64,000 nucleotides of DNA from Isoetes taiwanensis (GCA_021234155.1 JAJEKV010000913.1:1-64000); one strand, 5' to 3'. Counted from the first letter of the stretch, positions 33,291 to 45,759 are shown. Numbers and translations are program-made. Notes: generated by a model not told the origin, from the letters alone.

Positions 33291-34031
33291 TATGGGTGTC
33301 TGTTCTTCTATGCTTTGATGGTAGAATGGACGTTATAAGAGTAAGTTGTTTGGGACAGCTGTTCCTTTTTGCCCGGTGGATGTTGTGACCAGTGACAGCC
33401 TGGCGGGCAGGTATCAAAATTGAAAAATATTTTGGTTATATACTACAAACCTACTTACATACTTTGGTTTTCCAATGCAAACCATGCTCAAAACTTTGAT
33501 TGGCAACCTCTTATTTTATGACGTGTCCTAGACCATGTCTCAAATCACACCACCTCAATTGATGTCCTTCCATAAAATGTAATCAATTCTAGGCAATTGA
33601 TGTGTATCCAAAGTTTTCAAGTGCATTTGGTTTCTCAAAGACTTCTTTAACCAAAGATGTCTTTTAGTATATTTTGCTTGGAAAATCCCCTTACACATGC
33701 AACACTACTAACTGGCATAAGCATGAAACTTGTCATAGTCATAACCATGAACAATTTGGAATATATATTAAGCTCTACTTTGGAAAGGAAATATTCAAGG
33801 AAAATTCTTGAAAACTATTTCCCAAGATTTGGCTTTCAGATGCGAACCAATAGCTAAACATTGGCCGTCATTGCAACGCATTCAGCCCAATTGGGTTGCA
33901 ATTTTGTTCCTTAGTGGCGGGAGCAGCCCAGCGGAGCTTACCTTAACAATATCATAGTTGGAAAGTGGGACATGTCAGCTTTTAACAACAATTCTGTAGA
34001 GGTTCAACACACATTCCTTTAAACGTAAAAA

Positions 34032-34202
34032 ACAGTTAGGATCAATTCCGCCGCGTCCACTAGTAGCGTCTTGCCACGTGGTGCCTTTCTAATACTGGAA
34101 TGTTAATAAATTTTAGTTTGATGCATACCTGACATCAGACTTTTTACCCGACATTTTGGATTTTTACCCGACATTCTTGGCGACGAATCGATCCTAACTG
34201 TC
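34032..34202. mobile_element. 171-bp MITE with TIR ACAGTTAGGATCRATTC
   Basis: Left end ACAGTTAGGATCAATTCCG pairs with right end CGAATCGATCCTAACTGT. It has no coding capacity. The internal sequence has a repeated TTTTTACCCGACATT. No clear target duplication was found. Confidence 0.6.
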
Positions 34203-34212
34203 TTCCATGTTA

Positions 34213-34322
34213 CAAGAATGTCAATTTACTTGACATTCCCAGATTGTCAACAGGGCTCCATGCTCCACGCGTCGCCCTGTTTCCATCTCCATCTAAGGAA
34301 TGTCAAGTAAATTGACATTCCT
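34213..34322. repeat. Two inverted copies of palindrome GAATGTCAATTTACTTGACA
   Basis: GAATGTCAATTTACTTGACA at 34215 and its complement (TGTCAAGTAAATTGACATTC) at about 34300, both near-perfect palindromes, bracket 60 bp. The region can form a large hairpin. Confidence 0.7.
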
Positions 34323-34439
34323 GTATACTTAATGTATACTACATTAAGAAAACATTTCTTCTTATTAGTGTGAGTGACGTGGCAGGCTAAATTTGCGCCA
34401 CCACAAATTCTAAGGGCTCTGATATAACTTCAAATCTAG

Positions 34440-34925
34440 ATTGAAGAATTCAGCATCCCGCCAGATCCGGAGTTCTCAGGGCCCGCGGGATGGCATAGTT
34501 CGAGGAGTAGCCATTCTTTATTGATTTCCAAACCGGCCGTAGCCGGGAACCGGAAGATCTATGGATCTGGCGGAATACGTGCGGTTTTTCAGCGAGGTAG
34601 GAAATCAGACAGAAGTAGAGGATAACATAGCTCGAACATACCGGTTATGCCGGTTTCCCGAACACCTTAACCTCTTAGTTATTAGGAATCTGACTTCGTA
34701 TTTTGCAGTACGTTAGAATGCCGACTGTAATGATTTGCTGATGATCGGGCTTTTTTTATTGCAGGCTATCCAGATTTTTAGATTGAAGACTTTATTGCAA
34801 TCTGTAGCAGAGAATACCGACAGACTGCTCCATATTTGAATCTCTCAGCATATTAAAATCGAACGGGATTGTGATAGCTTTGGAATCCTTACAGCTGCAT
34901 GGACATAGACAGCTCATTCTCTCTC
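34440..34925 (-). repeat. Dispersed repeat, possible solo LTR (inverse copy at 55.6 kb)
   Basis: About 350 bp (34452-34800) matches 55575-55910 in inverse orientation: shared words include GTTCGAGGAGTAGCCATTC, GAGGATAACATAGCTCGAAC and GATTGAAGACTTTATTGCA. Next to its left edge, GGGCTCTGATATAAC is a degenerate complement of the TGGTATCAGAGC primer site used by plant LTR elements. The 34795-34925 part also matches about 50340-50465 (GTGATAGCTTTGGAATCCTT). Confidence 0.5.
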
Positions 34926-35099
34926 TATCTATCTATCTTACATACTGCATTGCCCAACCAAAGAGAGCCACGTTGCACATCTTCTTTTCATGGATAAATT
35001 CCTTTTTCCCTCCTTCAAACCATTATGCATGTCACATGGGTTCTTCCACATTTTAATAAAGCTTATAGCTCAACATCCTTGTATGTCAACGTCTAGACA

Positions 35100-35745
35100 G
35101 TCTTCTCCTCAGCATGTCTTTCTTTTATATGAAATTTCAAGTGAGAGAATAGTGAAGAATATGTTATCTCTCATATCATCTCAGAGTATTCATGATCCTT
35201 CGATGTTCGAGCTGACCTCAGAGATGAAATAATCTCTCATCTAATTGAGCGAACTTCTTACTACAGAAGGCATTTAATATGTCGAATGCGCATGAGCTCC
35301 CACCATTTAGGAGTTGAAGTTGGAAGATGGGGGAAATTTTCTAGGCATCGCAGGGTATGCAAAGTATGTGGTAAAGACGAAGTAGAAGACGAGGAACACG
35401 TAATATTACATTGCCCTGCATATCAGCTAGACAGAGAGAGATTTGAAGTATCTGCAGTGACCACGATAAGCACATTTTTCATGCTTCCCGCCGCCACTAT
35501 AGGAAATTACCTTACAGAAGTTATGAAGACGAGAGAAGTGTCAATTAAGAACTACAAATGTTTACTTGATATTTATGATGAACATGAGAGAGACGAGGAT
35601 TTTGAGTTGGATGATGCTCTTGATGAGCGTAACATCGACTCCGACATGGAGAATTGATATTGTATAGCTGTAATTGTCATATAGACTTGATGGTCTGACG
35701 ACGTAAGCTTAATAAACATTTCATTTCATTCAAAAACATTTCATT
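35100..35745 (+). pseudogene. LINE C-terminal zinc-binding domain and 3' tail
   Basis: The open block 35286-35657 contains RMRMSSHHLGVEVGRWG, RVCKVCGKDEVEDEEHVILH and CPAYQLDRERF. This is the C-x2-C-x8-10-H-x4-C zinc-binding tail found at the end of many non-LTR retrotransposon polymerases. An acidic tail follows and the frame stops at 35657. The 3' region ends AATAAACATTTCATTTCATT (35710-35750), a short pentameric tail. The reverse transcriptase proper is missing (5' truncation). The 45.8-kb LINE remnant is of similar polymerase type. Confidence 0.75.
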
Positions 35746-36015
35746 TCTCTTTGTCTAAACGATGAAGCAAGTTGTCTCAACGGTAAAGCAAGATGGGTTC
35801 ATAAGCTTATTGGGTGTAAAATCGCTAGTGCGGTACAACTTTTGGCGAAGCGTTTAAGCACTTTAAGTGCTGAAACTCGCGGACGTCGAAGCCCGTCACG
35901 CCCTTCTCCCTCCTTTTCCCCTGGGCGCGAAAACTCAGATCAGTGTTTCACTGTTGATGATGGAGGCATGGGCGCGGATGATTTTCCATGATGAGGGTGC
36001 AGGTACAATTCGGGG

Positions 36016-37760
36016 GTGAAGCCCCATGAGGAAGAAGCTTGGTTGGAAAATAATGTCACGGATCGAGATTGGGATTCTGTTTGGACAAAGAAGTTGAACA
36101 AGGGAAAGATAAAATGGCACTGTGCAAAGGAGCATCTTCAAGAGAAGTTGGAAACACTCTGTAGAAAAATCTACAAGAATTGTCACAACAAAAAGTAAGA
36201 AAGCAACTGGCCCTTGCTTTTGCGTTTGAAAAGTGCACTAGATCAATACTTGCACCCCTGAGGAACACAAAGTAAAAACTGGGCTGCATTTAACGTGCAA
36301 TGTCAAAGATACCACAACAATAGACAAGTAAAAAACAGAGGCCGGATGTTGTAGCACATGTTAGGAAAAGCTGAAATGAAGGCAAAGCCAAAGGTGGGAG
36401 CTGGATCAAATGAGATCGGTGCATGTGATGAAAACATAAAACCTTAGAGAATGCGAGACAGAGATTGGAAAATAAGTTTTACTTATCACAAAGAATCGAA
36501 GGCGATGGGAAGTGAGCTGAAAGGCAATGAGAAGGCCTCACGAATTCTGAGAAAATGATGTTGGAAGAGGCTGAAACAGGTTTAAGACAGGCCATAAATG
36601 ATTTGGCTACAAAGCGGGGAGGAGTTCAAGCTTAATCCAACATGTGAGTTGGAGGCGAAATTAAAGATTTGGAGCGGTGTCGGATGGAAACTTTGGCACG
36701 GGAACAAGGTACAAAAAGCAATGAACCCTACATCCGTTAATGAGCAGGTCAAGCGTAAACTCAAACTTGAGGAGGAGTTAAAAGTTCTCGAAGAAGAACG
36801 AGAGACTTACGCATTTCTACATAAACAATTTGTGGAAGCTGAAAATGGATACTCCCGCAACATTTAGCATCTCTACTATTATACGAGATAAGTTGCTAGT
36901 GGAAGATCCATTTTATACATGTTAAACATGTGTGCGGAATTGATAAAGCTTACGAGTTAAGTTTAGCACTGAATTGCCAACATGAGTATCATATAGCTTG
37001 TTGTTCATTGTTGAGAGGAGGACAATGTATTCATGGTTGCCCCGGAAATGTGCGGAGGGTGTATTTGGCGAGCTAGGTTTTGGCCACGTTGCGGTGCTTC
37101 AAATAGTACACCAAAAAGGATGTGTTAATCAGTCCCGCAATTGAGGTCTCACCGTTGAGGGTTCAAAAAGAAGGACAATGGTGCCATTTGAAGATGCACA
37201 ACACCGCAAAGTCCTATAGAATGCGATCAATTGTGGTGATTTGAATGCAGCAACAAAACCACCACCACCGGTCCAAGAAGCTGTCCAAGAAGCTATAGAA
37301 GAAGGCATAAACACAACACCGGTTGTAAACACAAACACCGGTTGTAAACACTGAGCACCGGTTGTGGAAAAAAACAACGAACCCGATTGTACACCAATGA
37401 AGCACCTAAGGAAGTTGAGGGAGTAATTCCATCGGATGAGGGCAACTTGGGTGTATATTTGCGAGAAAGGAAAGGGCGAGAAGAACAAGAGGGGTAAGGC
37501 TGGAGGATAGCAAAGAAGTTGTTCGGGCTACAAGAAAGAGAACAAGAAGTAGCTATGCAAAAGATGCACGGGAAGCGGTCTCAATCATGACACCACACAT
37601 ATTGAAGTGTGTTCGAAGAAAATGCGAGAATCGAGGCCCTCAAGTTTTGGTGAGCGATCTTCAACAAGTGATTCTTTGCCATTACTAACCACGGAAAGGG
37701 GTATGGGCATTGTTGGCCAAGAAGGCCACAACTTAGTGTTGCTTAAAACATTGAATATTA
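36016..37760 (+). pseudogene. 5' exons of the element's rightward gene
   Basis: Protein-like blocks, interrupted by stops or introns: EEAWLENNVTDRDWDSVWTK and KIKWHCAKEHLQEKLETLC (36019-36195); SVNEQVKRKLKLEEELKVLE (coiled-coil-like, about 36740-36860); PPPPVQEAVQEAIEEGINTT followed by PVVNTNTG (37257-37345, DNA repeats ACACCGGTTGTAAACAC); EDSKEVVRATRKRTRSSYAK and AVSIMTPHILKCVRRKCENR (37505-37650). No known domain. They lead into the FCP1-like part in the same direction and probably belong to one gene. Confidence 0.4.
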
Positions 37761-37919
37761 TTGATTTTCTTTTGTTGCATTCTTTGTAGGATTACCGGTT
37801 GATTCTGTTAGGTGAGGAGAATTCTGCTGTTGTCTGAAAGGTTTCCACATTCAACCCATTTTTTCATTTTCATCTTCATCTATTTATTCATGTAGTAATT
37901 CCTTTTGTGTAGGTATTCA

Positions 37920-38607
37920 GGATGTTCCAACGTACTAAATATTGATTTGCCCACCAAAGATAAACTCATTGTCTTGGATTTAAATGGTGTGTTGGTAAAA
38001 ACATTTGGTGCAAATGAACACATACGCTTGGGCGGGATTGACAATGACATACACTAGCGAAAAGAAAGTGATATTCGGACCGAGCGGTGTTCTTCTTGAA
38101 GACTTTGTTCTGAAGTGTTGTGTTGGTATATGGTCATCAATGCAACTCTCCAATGTGGAAGATGTCTTTTGCAAGTACTATGTCGATTTGAGGGACGATT
38201 TCAATTTGTATGGGGGCGGGAAAAATGTGTGCGAACCGGTTTTCACCACCCTAACAAACCCTGGCTGTCCAGTCATGATGAAGCCACTTGGGAAAATATA
38301 TGAGTCATACCCAAGATTCTCGGGTAAGACTTTGCTTCTTGATGATTCATTATACAAGTATTACCTTAGCGGTCCACGAAATTTTCTGCGGGTACTGCAT
38401 TCAAGATGGATGTCCATGATGAAGTGCTACCAAGTACTCACCCCAAAGATAGAAGAAATACTGCAGGCCAAGACCGAGGAAGAAATGAAGTTCTTGGTGA
38501 AGAATACACATAGATACAAGCCTTGGCCTAAGGCGGATAGAAAGATTATGAAGCTATGCTTGGAAAGACTTTACGGAAAGCGATTCTTTGATTCTGCGGG
38601 TTTGTGA
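37920..38607 (+). pseudogene. FCP1/NIF-like HAD phosphatase domain carried by the transposon
   Basis: The HAD superfamily FCP1-like domain removes phosphate from phosphoserine, classically on the RNA polymerase II CTD. A block at about 37922-38030 reads YSGCSNVLNIDLPTKDKLIV then LDLNGVLVKTFG, the first HAD motif, with Asn where the catalytic second Asp of DxDxT is expected. The frame shifts near 38005-38040. The 200-codon block to 38607 has GPSGVLLEDFVLKCCVGIWS, SMQLSNVEDVFCKYYV, GKIYESYPRFSGKTLLLDDS and LYKYYLSGPRNFL, matching the FCP1-type order (GVWSS, then KTLLxDDSxYK). It stops at 38607. The Asn substitution and frameshift argue against catalysis. The location inside a transposon suggests capture. 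Confidence 0.65.
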
Positions 38608-40370
38608 AGGAGGAATTGGAGAAGGTTTATGGTGATGGCGCTTGTCATTCTCCATGATTATTGGCATGTTTGTCATTTATTTAGGCCAAGGAATCCTACA
38701 CTTTTCATGTACCATCTTTATCTTAATTTAAGAAATGTTTTGCTATATTGTTTATGTAGTTCAATGGGACTTGTCTATAAGTTTTGCTATATTGTTTATA
38801 TATACTTCAATCTTGACCGAAAGGGACGCTTAAAACTTATCAAGTGCTTAAAAACAAAATTACTGCATGTGCTAGTCCGGTATGAGTCTTAATGGCGGAA
38901 TCTTGCTTATTGTCATCATGATGTGAGATACTTTATGTAGTTGCTTAATGTCATCATGTGCTTACTTGTCATGCGGTTAAGGTGCAATGCTTATTGTTAA
39001 GCCATATAAGCTTGTTTAAAGGTATTTTTTTATTGCATAAGTGCTCGTGTGTTCGGTGCTTACTCGGTGTAGCCTTTCTGAAACCGATTAAAATGCTTAG
39101 TGTTTGAAACTAATGAAAGAGCTAGAAACCTTTGTTACATTCAAAGCGAGAATCTGAATGGACCGCGAGAATTCGAACTTCATAAATTTGATAGATAGAC
39201 AAAAAATAACATTTCATAGATGAAGAAGAAGAGATCTCAATGAAACAAAAAACAAAGTTACAAAAAAGTTTGATGGTAAACAAGATTTTTATAAAAAAAA
39301 GGCCCTTAGGCCAATGTACAAAAGAGAAATATACAAAATTTTTACAAAATTTCTCGCCCACGAGGCGAGTGTCTTCTTCAAAGGGGTGTCTTCTTCAAAG
39401 GGTGTCTTCATCAAGGGGGTGTCTTCTTCATCTTTATCACCTGCTTCTTCGCATCTTCATTCTCCATCGCAACAAATGAAACAAGCGAAAAAATTAAACA
39501 AGCGAAAGATTAAACAAGCGAAAAATTGAAAGCAGAAAACAAATGAAAATGCATGTACCTTTAAGGGAACTCCTCCTGAACTCCTCCAAGTCTTCCTCTT
39601 CCTCTTCCTCTTCCTCTTTCCTCTTCCTCTTCCTCTTTCTTCCTCGGACTAAGTCCTCTTCTTACGTTTTGCCTATCCATCCACGCATCCTGGCCCGGTG
39701 ATATATTCTAATTCATTTCCAGATTCCTCATTTCTGATTCCTCATAGGAATGGGAAGATGTCAATTCCCTCAAAGCGGGAGGCGGTAGAGTGGTGAGGGA
39801 GAGGAAGCGGCAGTGGGAGGCGGCAAGAATTCCGGCGGCGGGGAAGAGTGGAGAACACCTCTTCGGCAGCAATGGCGCCCGTGAGGTGACCTCCCGGCTC
39901 CTTCCCTGCGCTTCATGCGAATGCGGAGTCGCGGTCTGTGGTGAGGAATTGGGCGTGAAGCGGAAGGCGTGAAACTTGTGGTATCTGCTTAAGTCACATT
40001 AGCAGAAGTGGCGTCGATTAATGCATAAACCTCCCTGCAGCATGAGAACAATTAATTAAGTAGCAGACTTAATGGCCCCGGTATGGCCCGGTCGAATTGA
40101 CACATGTCACATCGAGGAAATGCCTTGACAATATAATTTTGCCAAGAATGTTGGGATAGTGATGGTACCAAAATAAATAATTGAACCTTATTCCAATGTC
40201 ACAAATCTACATTCTTATAAACAACAATTCAATCTTCATTTCAATGCGTGTCCATGCACACCACCCTTGTGCATCCTCACTATTGTTAATATATATAAAA
40301 ATATGTGCTTACATGCTTTAGTCTTTGGAACAACAAATCACTTGAAAAGAATAACATCAATTTCGTTAAG
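38608..40370. other. Middle of the 7.6-kb element, mostly non-coding
   Basis: Short repeats: GTGTCTTCTTCAAAGGG units (39368-39430, about four) and CTTCCTCTTCCTCTTCCT (39590-39650). A GC-rich patch lies at 39770-39970. No gene recognised between the two convergent genes. Confidence 0.45.
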
Positions 40371-43085
40371 TGTCAAACAATTACATTGTTATTGGGAGGT
40401 GGCCATAATTTTTTCATGGGTCTCTGTGAAATTAGTACATACATGTCCGTGCCTTCTATTTTTTCCATATCAATTTTAGGATATCTTACCACATGGTGCG
40501 TACCGGAGGCTTCGGGTTGTTTAGTGAGCAACATATACTTGAAATTACCCAAGAATTGATAATACAATCCACTTAAGATAACCTCATGCACTCCAAATTT
40601 TTGCCCCATCCATCTTTGTATGAATCTTCAAGTGTGCATTTGGGTTACGTGCACTTGAGGATGTAGAAGTCCACACCCTCTGAATTGTCTACCTCGGCAT
40701 TCACTTTGCAAAATTGTCATCTACCTCTACCAAATTCTTGATCCATTCATTGGCTTGTTCAAGAGTCTCCTTTTTCTTCTCAACTCCTGGTTTTAAATCG
40801 GTTACCTCCCACTTTCCAAATCTACATGTATTGATGCGGGGAGTCCCAATTATGATCCATGCAAAGCGGCGGAAACATGAGCCGGGCATCTATGAGCAAG
40901 CCTTTGTTTGGTCTAGTCCTCTTGTGGTCCGATCTGATGAATCTTGTTTGTGCCTTTGAGTGTTTCAATTTCATATTCTTCCATGTTTGCCACAACAAAG
41001 CCGGGTTCAATTTCCCAAAAATATCTTTTGATCTCATCGTTTCATCGGTGGTAGGCTTGCTGAAATATGTACCGCGAAATTTTACAATATCTTTAGCATG
41101 CCTCGGTTGCACACCATTGGGTTTGAGTTGTTCCTTACTTAGCGACCTTTTGATAACGACTTTGCACCATCATGTTCACCTTTACCATGGCGGTGGCAAA
41201 GTAGTTCCACACTATTTCCTTGTCATTGATTGTGAAGTTTTGCCTAAGAAAAAAAAAGGTTTTCGACTTGAATTGTGATGAGCGACCATCACTCCAAAAC
41301 CAATGCTTCTCATACTCTATTTCTGTTCCTTAAGCCATGCAACATGCTTTTGTAGGCGGTGTTCCACAAATAATGAGTCATGCACTTTATCATCGAAATG
41401 TAAAAGTGAGTCTCTTTTATGATCTTCCTACAGTTGTTGAGTCTATTCGATCTGCTCCAACCTTACGTTCTTTTTCTCTTCTTTGGGCCGGTCTTCTTAC
41501 ATGCACGAGGAACAGGAATATCGACACTTTTGTCATGCCTATATGTTATGTGAACAAGTATAGAAACTTGAGTGCGTATGCGGTGCATTGGTCGGGGCTC
41601 ATTACGGATCTTGATCTTTTGTAATTTTACGCAAAGTCAATACTTGATACAATTGTATCTTACGGAAATGATGACACTGCTTTGTTTAAACCGATTGGCA
41701 CTGCCAATGTGCTATGTAATTGTGTGGAACAAAATCGATATTACCTTCTTCACTTCCTCTTGAAATTCTTTGGGACTTCTCTCCTTACGTACTAATCTCA
41801 AGGCAGGTTTGTACCTCAAAGCCTTTCTTGGATCCTGAATTCTCGTCACGGTCCACGGGTTGCTTTTCAAATGTCTTCCAAGTAACTAGTCTTGAACCCG
41901 TGCCATCCATTTCTGTGGACATTTTCTAATTCTATCCAACCCACATTTTTACGCGCCAACATCAAGCGGTTATGATCAAACCACTCCTCATCATCACCTT
42001 TCTTTGCGGAGACCACTTGTCTCCATAAAAATCTGGTACACTTGATTGTATGCTCCTTGGCTGCACATTACGGGCGGGGCCACAAATCTCATTGTGGCGA
42101 GTTGCAATTGTCATGAACTCCACCCGATTTTCTCGGGCTGTTCAATCCTTGCATGATGTATTCAAATTTCAAGTGGTAAATGCAAGCGGCATGTATGCCT
42201 CTCCGCATCCTCCTTACAAAACTCGATTTCAACCTCTCAAAAGTCTGCAATGCAATTTTGATATGAGGATTCTCCTCTCTAAACTTGAGGTAGAATAGCA
42301 AGCCGAGGGAAATCGTGTGAATGCCAAATAAATGCTACATATAATGAACCCTACAATATAGGATGAATACTTACTTGGCTGACTTCAAGAAGGTGAATTG
42401 GATGTTCCATCTTTATTCACATCTACGATACATACTTCCTCACGTCTTTCTTGTATGGAGAAACTCTTGTATTTTTATCGTCGAACTTGATATGACTTCT
42501 CTATTGTGATCTAACATGCTATCCATCCGCTTCCTCCTCACGAACATTGACCAAGGTCCTTCCCCTTTGTTAGCTTGCACCCTTCTTTGAAAAGCATTTG
42601 AAATTGTTTTTCCGGGGATCTTTGAGCAATCTGGCCCTTACGCTTGATTCAATGGCTTGACACCATTTGTACCTTCTTTGCCGCCATTATCGGGGGTGGA
42701 CTTCCTTGCCGAAGCATGTCATGATTCCTCTCAAACTTATGTTCTTGCATTGTTTCCTTCAAATTCTTCACCATTTGCTTTCGGCCATAGTAACTGCTTA
42801 GATTTCTTTATAGAAGAAATTGGTAAATCCCTGCCCTCCAAAGAAGGCTGTCAATGATGCGGCCTTTGTCATTGTCATCAACATTTGTACTAATTTAGTT
42901 GAATACTTCATAAATTTCTCCTGAAATTTCTCTTATTCTGTGGTCACTCAGTCTCAATTTCTTATTCTTCTTTGAAGGCGAATCTTTAGAAGGGGAATTC
43001 TTCTTCATTGCTACCTTCTTTGCATACAATCTCGCCTCGATCTCTCTTCCTTCTTTGCATCAATGGCTCACGTAAATTGAGCGGG
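40370..43085 (-). pseudogene. Decayed transposase-like gene, leftward
   Basis: Protein-like blocks from right to left: EIEARLYAKKVAMKKNSPSK and LSDHRIREISGEIYEVFN (43070-42895); DDNDKGRIIDSLLWRAG (about 42870); REENPHIKIALQTFERLKSS then HAACIYHLKFEYIMQGLNSP (42280-42130); AKEHTIKCTRFLWRQVV (about 42050); VPHNYIAHWQ (about 41700); VSILVHITYRHDKSVDIPV (about 41560); KHSKAQTRFIRSDHKR (about 40960); MYVLISQRPMKKLWPP (about 40410). The order, the Cys/His-rich middle and the VPHNYIA...VHITYR segment resemble a transposase-like family I know only as uncharacterised proteins. Many frameshifts and stops; inactive. Assignment as the element's own transposase is inference. Confidence 0.45.
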
Positions 43086-43842
43086 GGAGAGGAATTGGGT
43101 TTCATCTATCCCGGATTTCTGTGTGTTGCAAAATTGGTGAGGGCAAATTGTTGAATTTCGGTTCAGGCAATTCTTGGAAACAAGAATTCAAGATGGGTTA
43201 GCCCGCCATCCAGGAATATGGCGGGCTACAGGCATTCATGTTTCCGGCACCAAACATGTTCATGATTCTCTCAGCCTGTCATTTGACGGGCGCACACCCT
43301 ACATGTCAATACTTCAATCACGCACGTCGTGTTTAAAACACACCGATTTTAAGCACTTGTAAGCGGCGTCCGGACGGTGATTTCTGCTACCCAATACCGA
43401 TTTTGCACCCTATTATCCCAAGCATGCTCTATGTTGACCTTTGAATAGGGTTTAACAACTACACAGGTTTATTTTAGGTTGGTCAACATAGACTTTTGAA
43501 TAGGCCTGGACAACCAAAAAGGTTATTCTAAGTTGGTCGTCAGAACGTGATATAAAACAGATTGTGGCCAGCAAAATACTAATGCCCGCAAACATCCTAA
43601 AAAAGTCTCATTGGTATCGAAAAGTTACAATTCCAGCAGATATCCTACTATTCTTCATAATTTGGCATGCTTCATAAACATTAAGTGATAATATCCAAAG
43701 AAGAGATAAGTTCACACTCCATGGACACTCGCATGGCTTGAATTTATCTTCTTTCATATGTATACTTGTACAATTTGACAACATTCTTATTATTGCCATG
43801 GTTTCTCCCTCGAAAACCTTTCGGAGCGGGGGTTTTTTAACA

Positions 43843-43945
43843 CGGGCAGTAATAAGTCTGTTGTGCTCTCTCTCTTTTTGGGTCCATAGATCGATTGGTC
43901 TCTGTGGACAATAAAAGCCTATTCTATTATATATTCTATCAAATA
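43843..43945 (+). repeat. Retroposon 3'-end fragment, family B
   Basis: CAGTAATAAGTCTGTTGTGC, then GATTGGTCTCTGTGGACAAT, AAAAGCC and an AT-rich tail. The second copy is at 52945-53040 (TAATAAGTCTGCTACACTCC, GATTGGTCTCTATGGACAAT, then ATTTAATTCAATTCAATT). Confidence 0.55.
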
Positions 43946-44089
43946 TATTGAAATATATTCAAATATATGGACTTGAAATGAAATGAATTTGAAAGTCAGA
44001 ATGGTTCTATATATATGCAATGAAATCATTAACATCTCCCCTGAGAAAACATCCCACGTTTAGGGATTTGAGGTTTCAATAATGCCTTC

Positions 44090-44172
44090 GATATTGTTCA
44101 AGAAGAAGCAGCAATTATTACGTCATGTCACATTGGCAGCATCCAATTGGATATATGATGCACACATCACAC
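44090..44172 (-). repeat. Retroposon 3'-end fragment, family A
   Basis: On the minus strand: CATATATCCAATTGGATGC, TGCCAATGTGACATGACGTA. Matches the 6.8- and 49.65-kb fragments, without a CTAT tail. Confidence 0.45.
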
Positions 44173-45265
44173 TAAATTGCTTATTGGGTCTTGCCTCCAA
44201 TGACCTAAAACTAAATGCGGCTCTAGGCGGCCTCGAACTCGAGCCATGTTTGTTCTAGGACTAGTCTGTTCAAGCTATTCGTTTTTAAATACATAGTTAT
44301 TTCTAAGAAGCGACAAAGACTTTGCAAATAATTATGCCATAGACACAGAACATTTGCTTGGTATAATAGCATTACTTTCACATTACATACCCTTACTAGA
44401 ATCCACAATCAGCATATGGATTGATCTCTGTTTCCCGCTAATTGGCCACCCATTTCTAATTATTTTATAAGGAAATGATATACGGCAAGCCATTAGTTTA
44501 AAGGGATAAGGGATGGATGACTATCTTGCAAAGTGGGAGTCATGGTCCAAATTTTCAATGGTTTGAGGCGTATAGTGTTGTAGAGTTGCTAGTTTGGATT
44601 TTTTTTGTTGCTAGAAATCTTATGTTACAAGACATAGGCTTTGTGGTATTCTTTATATGCTGGGTATTCTGAATTTAGCATTTTTTTGTATGGCAATATT
44701 GGAAAATTGGCTTGTAGATAATACTTTTTGGGATTTATATGGTGAATGGAGTTAACATGCTAAATACATGGTAAAATATTGGGGCTTTTATGGGAAAGTA
44801 TCAAGACACCTAATTAGCCGTCCTTTTGCATCTAGATGATGCAAATCTAGAAGTGGTTTGTTTAGCTTGTCCTACATGTCAAATTTGCCACTGGGAATGG
44901 CTGATTTGCTCTTGCATGTCGAATTTACCACTGGGAGTTGTGATTTGATTTTCTTTTAGGGATTCGGATTGTGACAGCTGGTGATTTGATGCATGATGAC
45001 GAAATTGGAGTTTTTTTTTGCATGCAGTATTATGTGACAGGTTCTGGGCTGTTGTGCAGATGGGGCTTGCTTTGAGGGATTTTTAGATGATTTTCTATGT
45101 TCAGAGCTTCTCTGGAGTAAAAATTATATGGGTTAGAATCTTCTAACTCAATTCTCTTGCTTATTCTGTGATCTCGGAGCTGGGCCACCTGCATGACTCA
45201 GACAAACTGTTGTAGAAGGTGATGTAATTCCTGGACTCAAGGGTTTGCTTGATCCTAATAAGCTT

Positions 45266-45320
45266 GAGCTTCTTTGTGCTTATGCTTGTGCTTGAGCTTG
45301 AGCTTGAGCTTGTGCTTGAT
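45266..45320. repeat. Hexamer repeat (GAGCTT/GTGCTT)n
   Basis: TTGTGCTTGAGCTTGAGCTT and variants, about eight units. Confidence 0.85.
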
Positions 45321-45759
45321 TATGAACATAAATTTTGATGGTTCATCGGCAGATTGTGTGGAATTGGCTATAAATTGATTCTATCTGGCTTTCCAGATAT
45401 ATGTATGTCAGAATCTATAGTTGGTTTTAGATTCATGCAGTAGAACAAGAAAGAGGAGATGAACAGGACTCGGCTTGGTTACTTCCAAAGCTTACCCATG
45501 GTTGAACAAGCCAGAAGACCTGCAAAAGATGTCATTGCAAACTATATGCGAAAGATCATTGTAGTGCGTTAAGCTTTTACGAAGATATTGAAACTAAAAC
45601 AGGTAGGTTGAGCAGTTATTTTTTGGGCCACTTTCATTCCTTACTTTGGGAGATTATATTATGGTGGTCATGTTTTGTATCGACTTTTTTTTTAGAAATT
45701 TTTTGTTTTGGATGGGATTTGTGCTATATTTAACGTTTTATATGTTATTCATGAACTTA

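Larger units (their letters stand above)
35812..43410. mobile_element. 7.6-kb DNA transposon, TIR GGGTGYAAAATCG, TATT duplication
   Basis: The left end at 35812 reads GGGTGTAAAATCGCTAGTG; the right end (complement, from 43410) reads GGGTGCAAAATCGGTATTGG. Further in, both contain AAGTGCTTAAA/TAAGCACTTTAAGTGCT and CGTC-rich words. TATT occurs immediately outside both ends (35808-35811 and 43411-43414). Inside, a plus-strand gene with an FCP1-like phosphatase domain (36.0-38.6 kb) and a decayed minus-strand gene (43.1-40.4 kb) point at each other. Superfamily not assigned: the TIR does not match CACTA, hAT or Mutator. Boundary support is good on sequence grounds but rests on one copy. Confidence 0.6.
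43411..45755. other. Intergenic with retroposon 3' ends
   Basis: Contains two retroposon 3'-end fragments (see separate entries) and a GAGCTT/GTGCTT hexamer run (45266-45320). No gene recognised. Confidence 0.45.
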
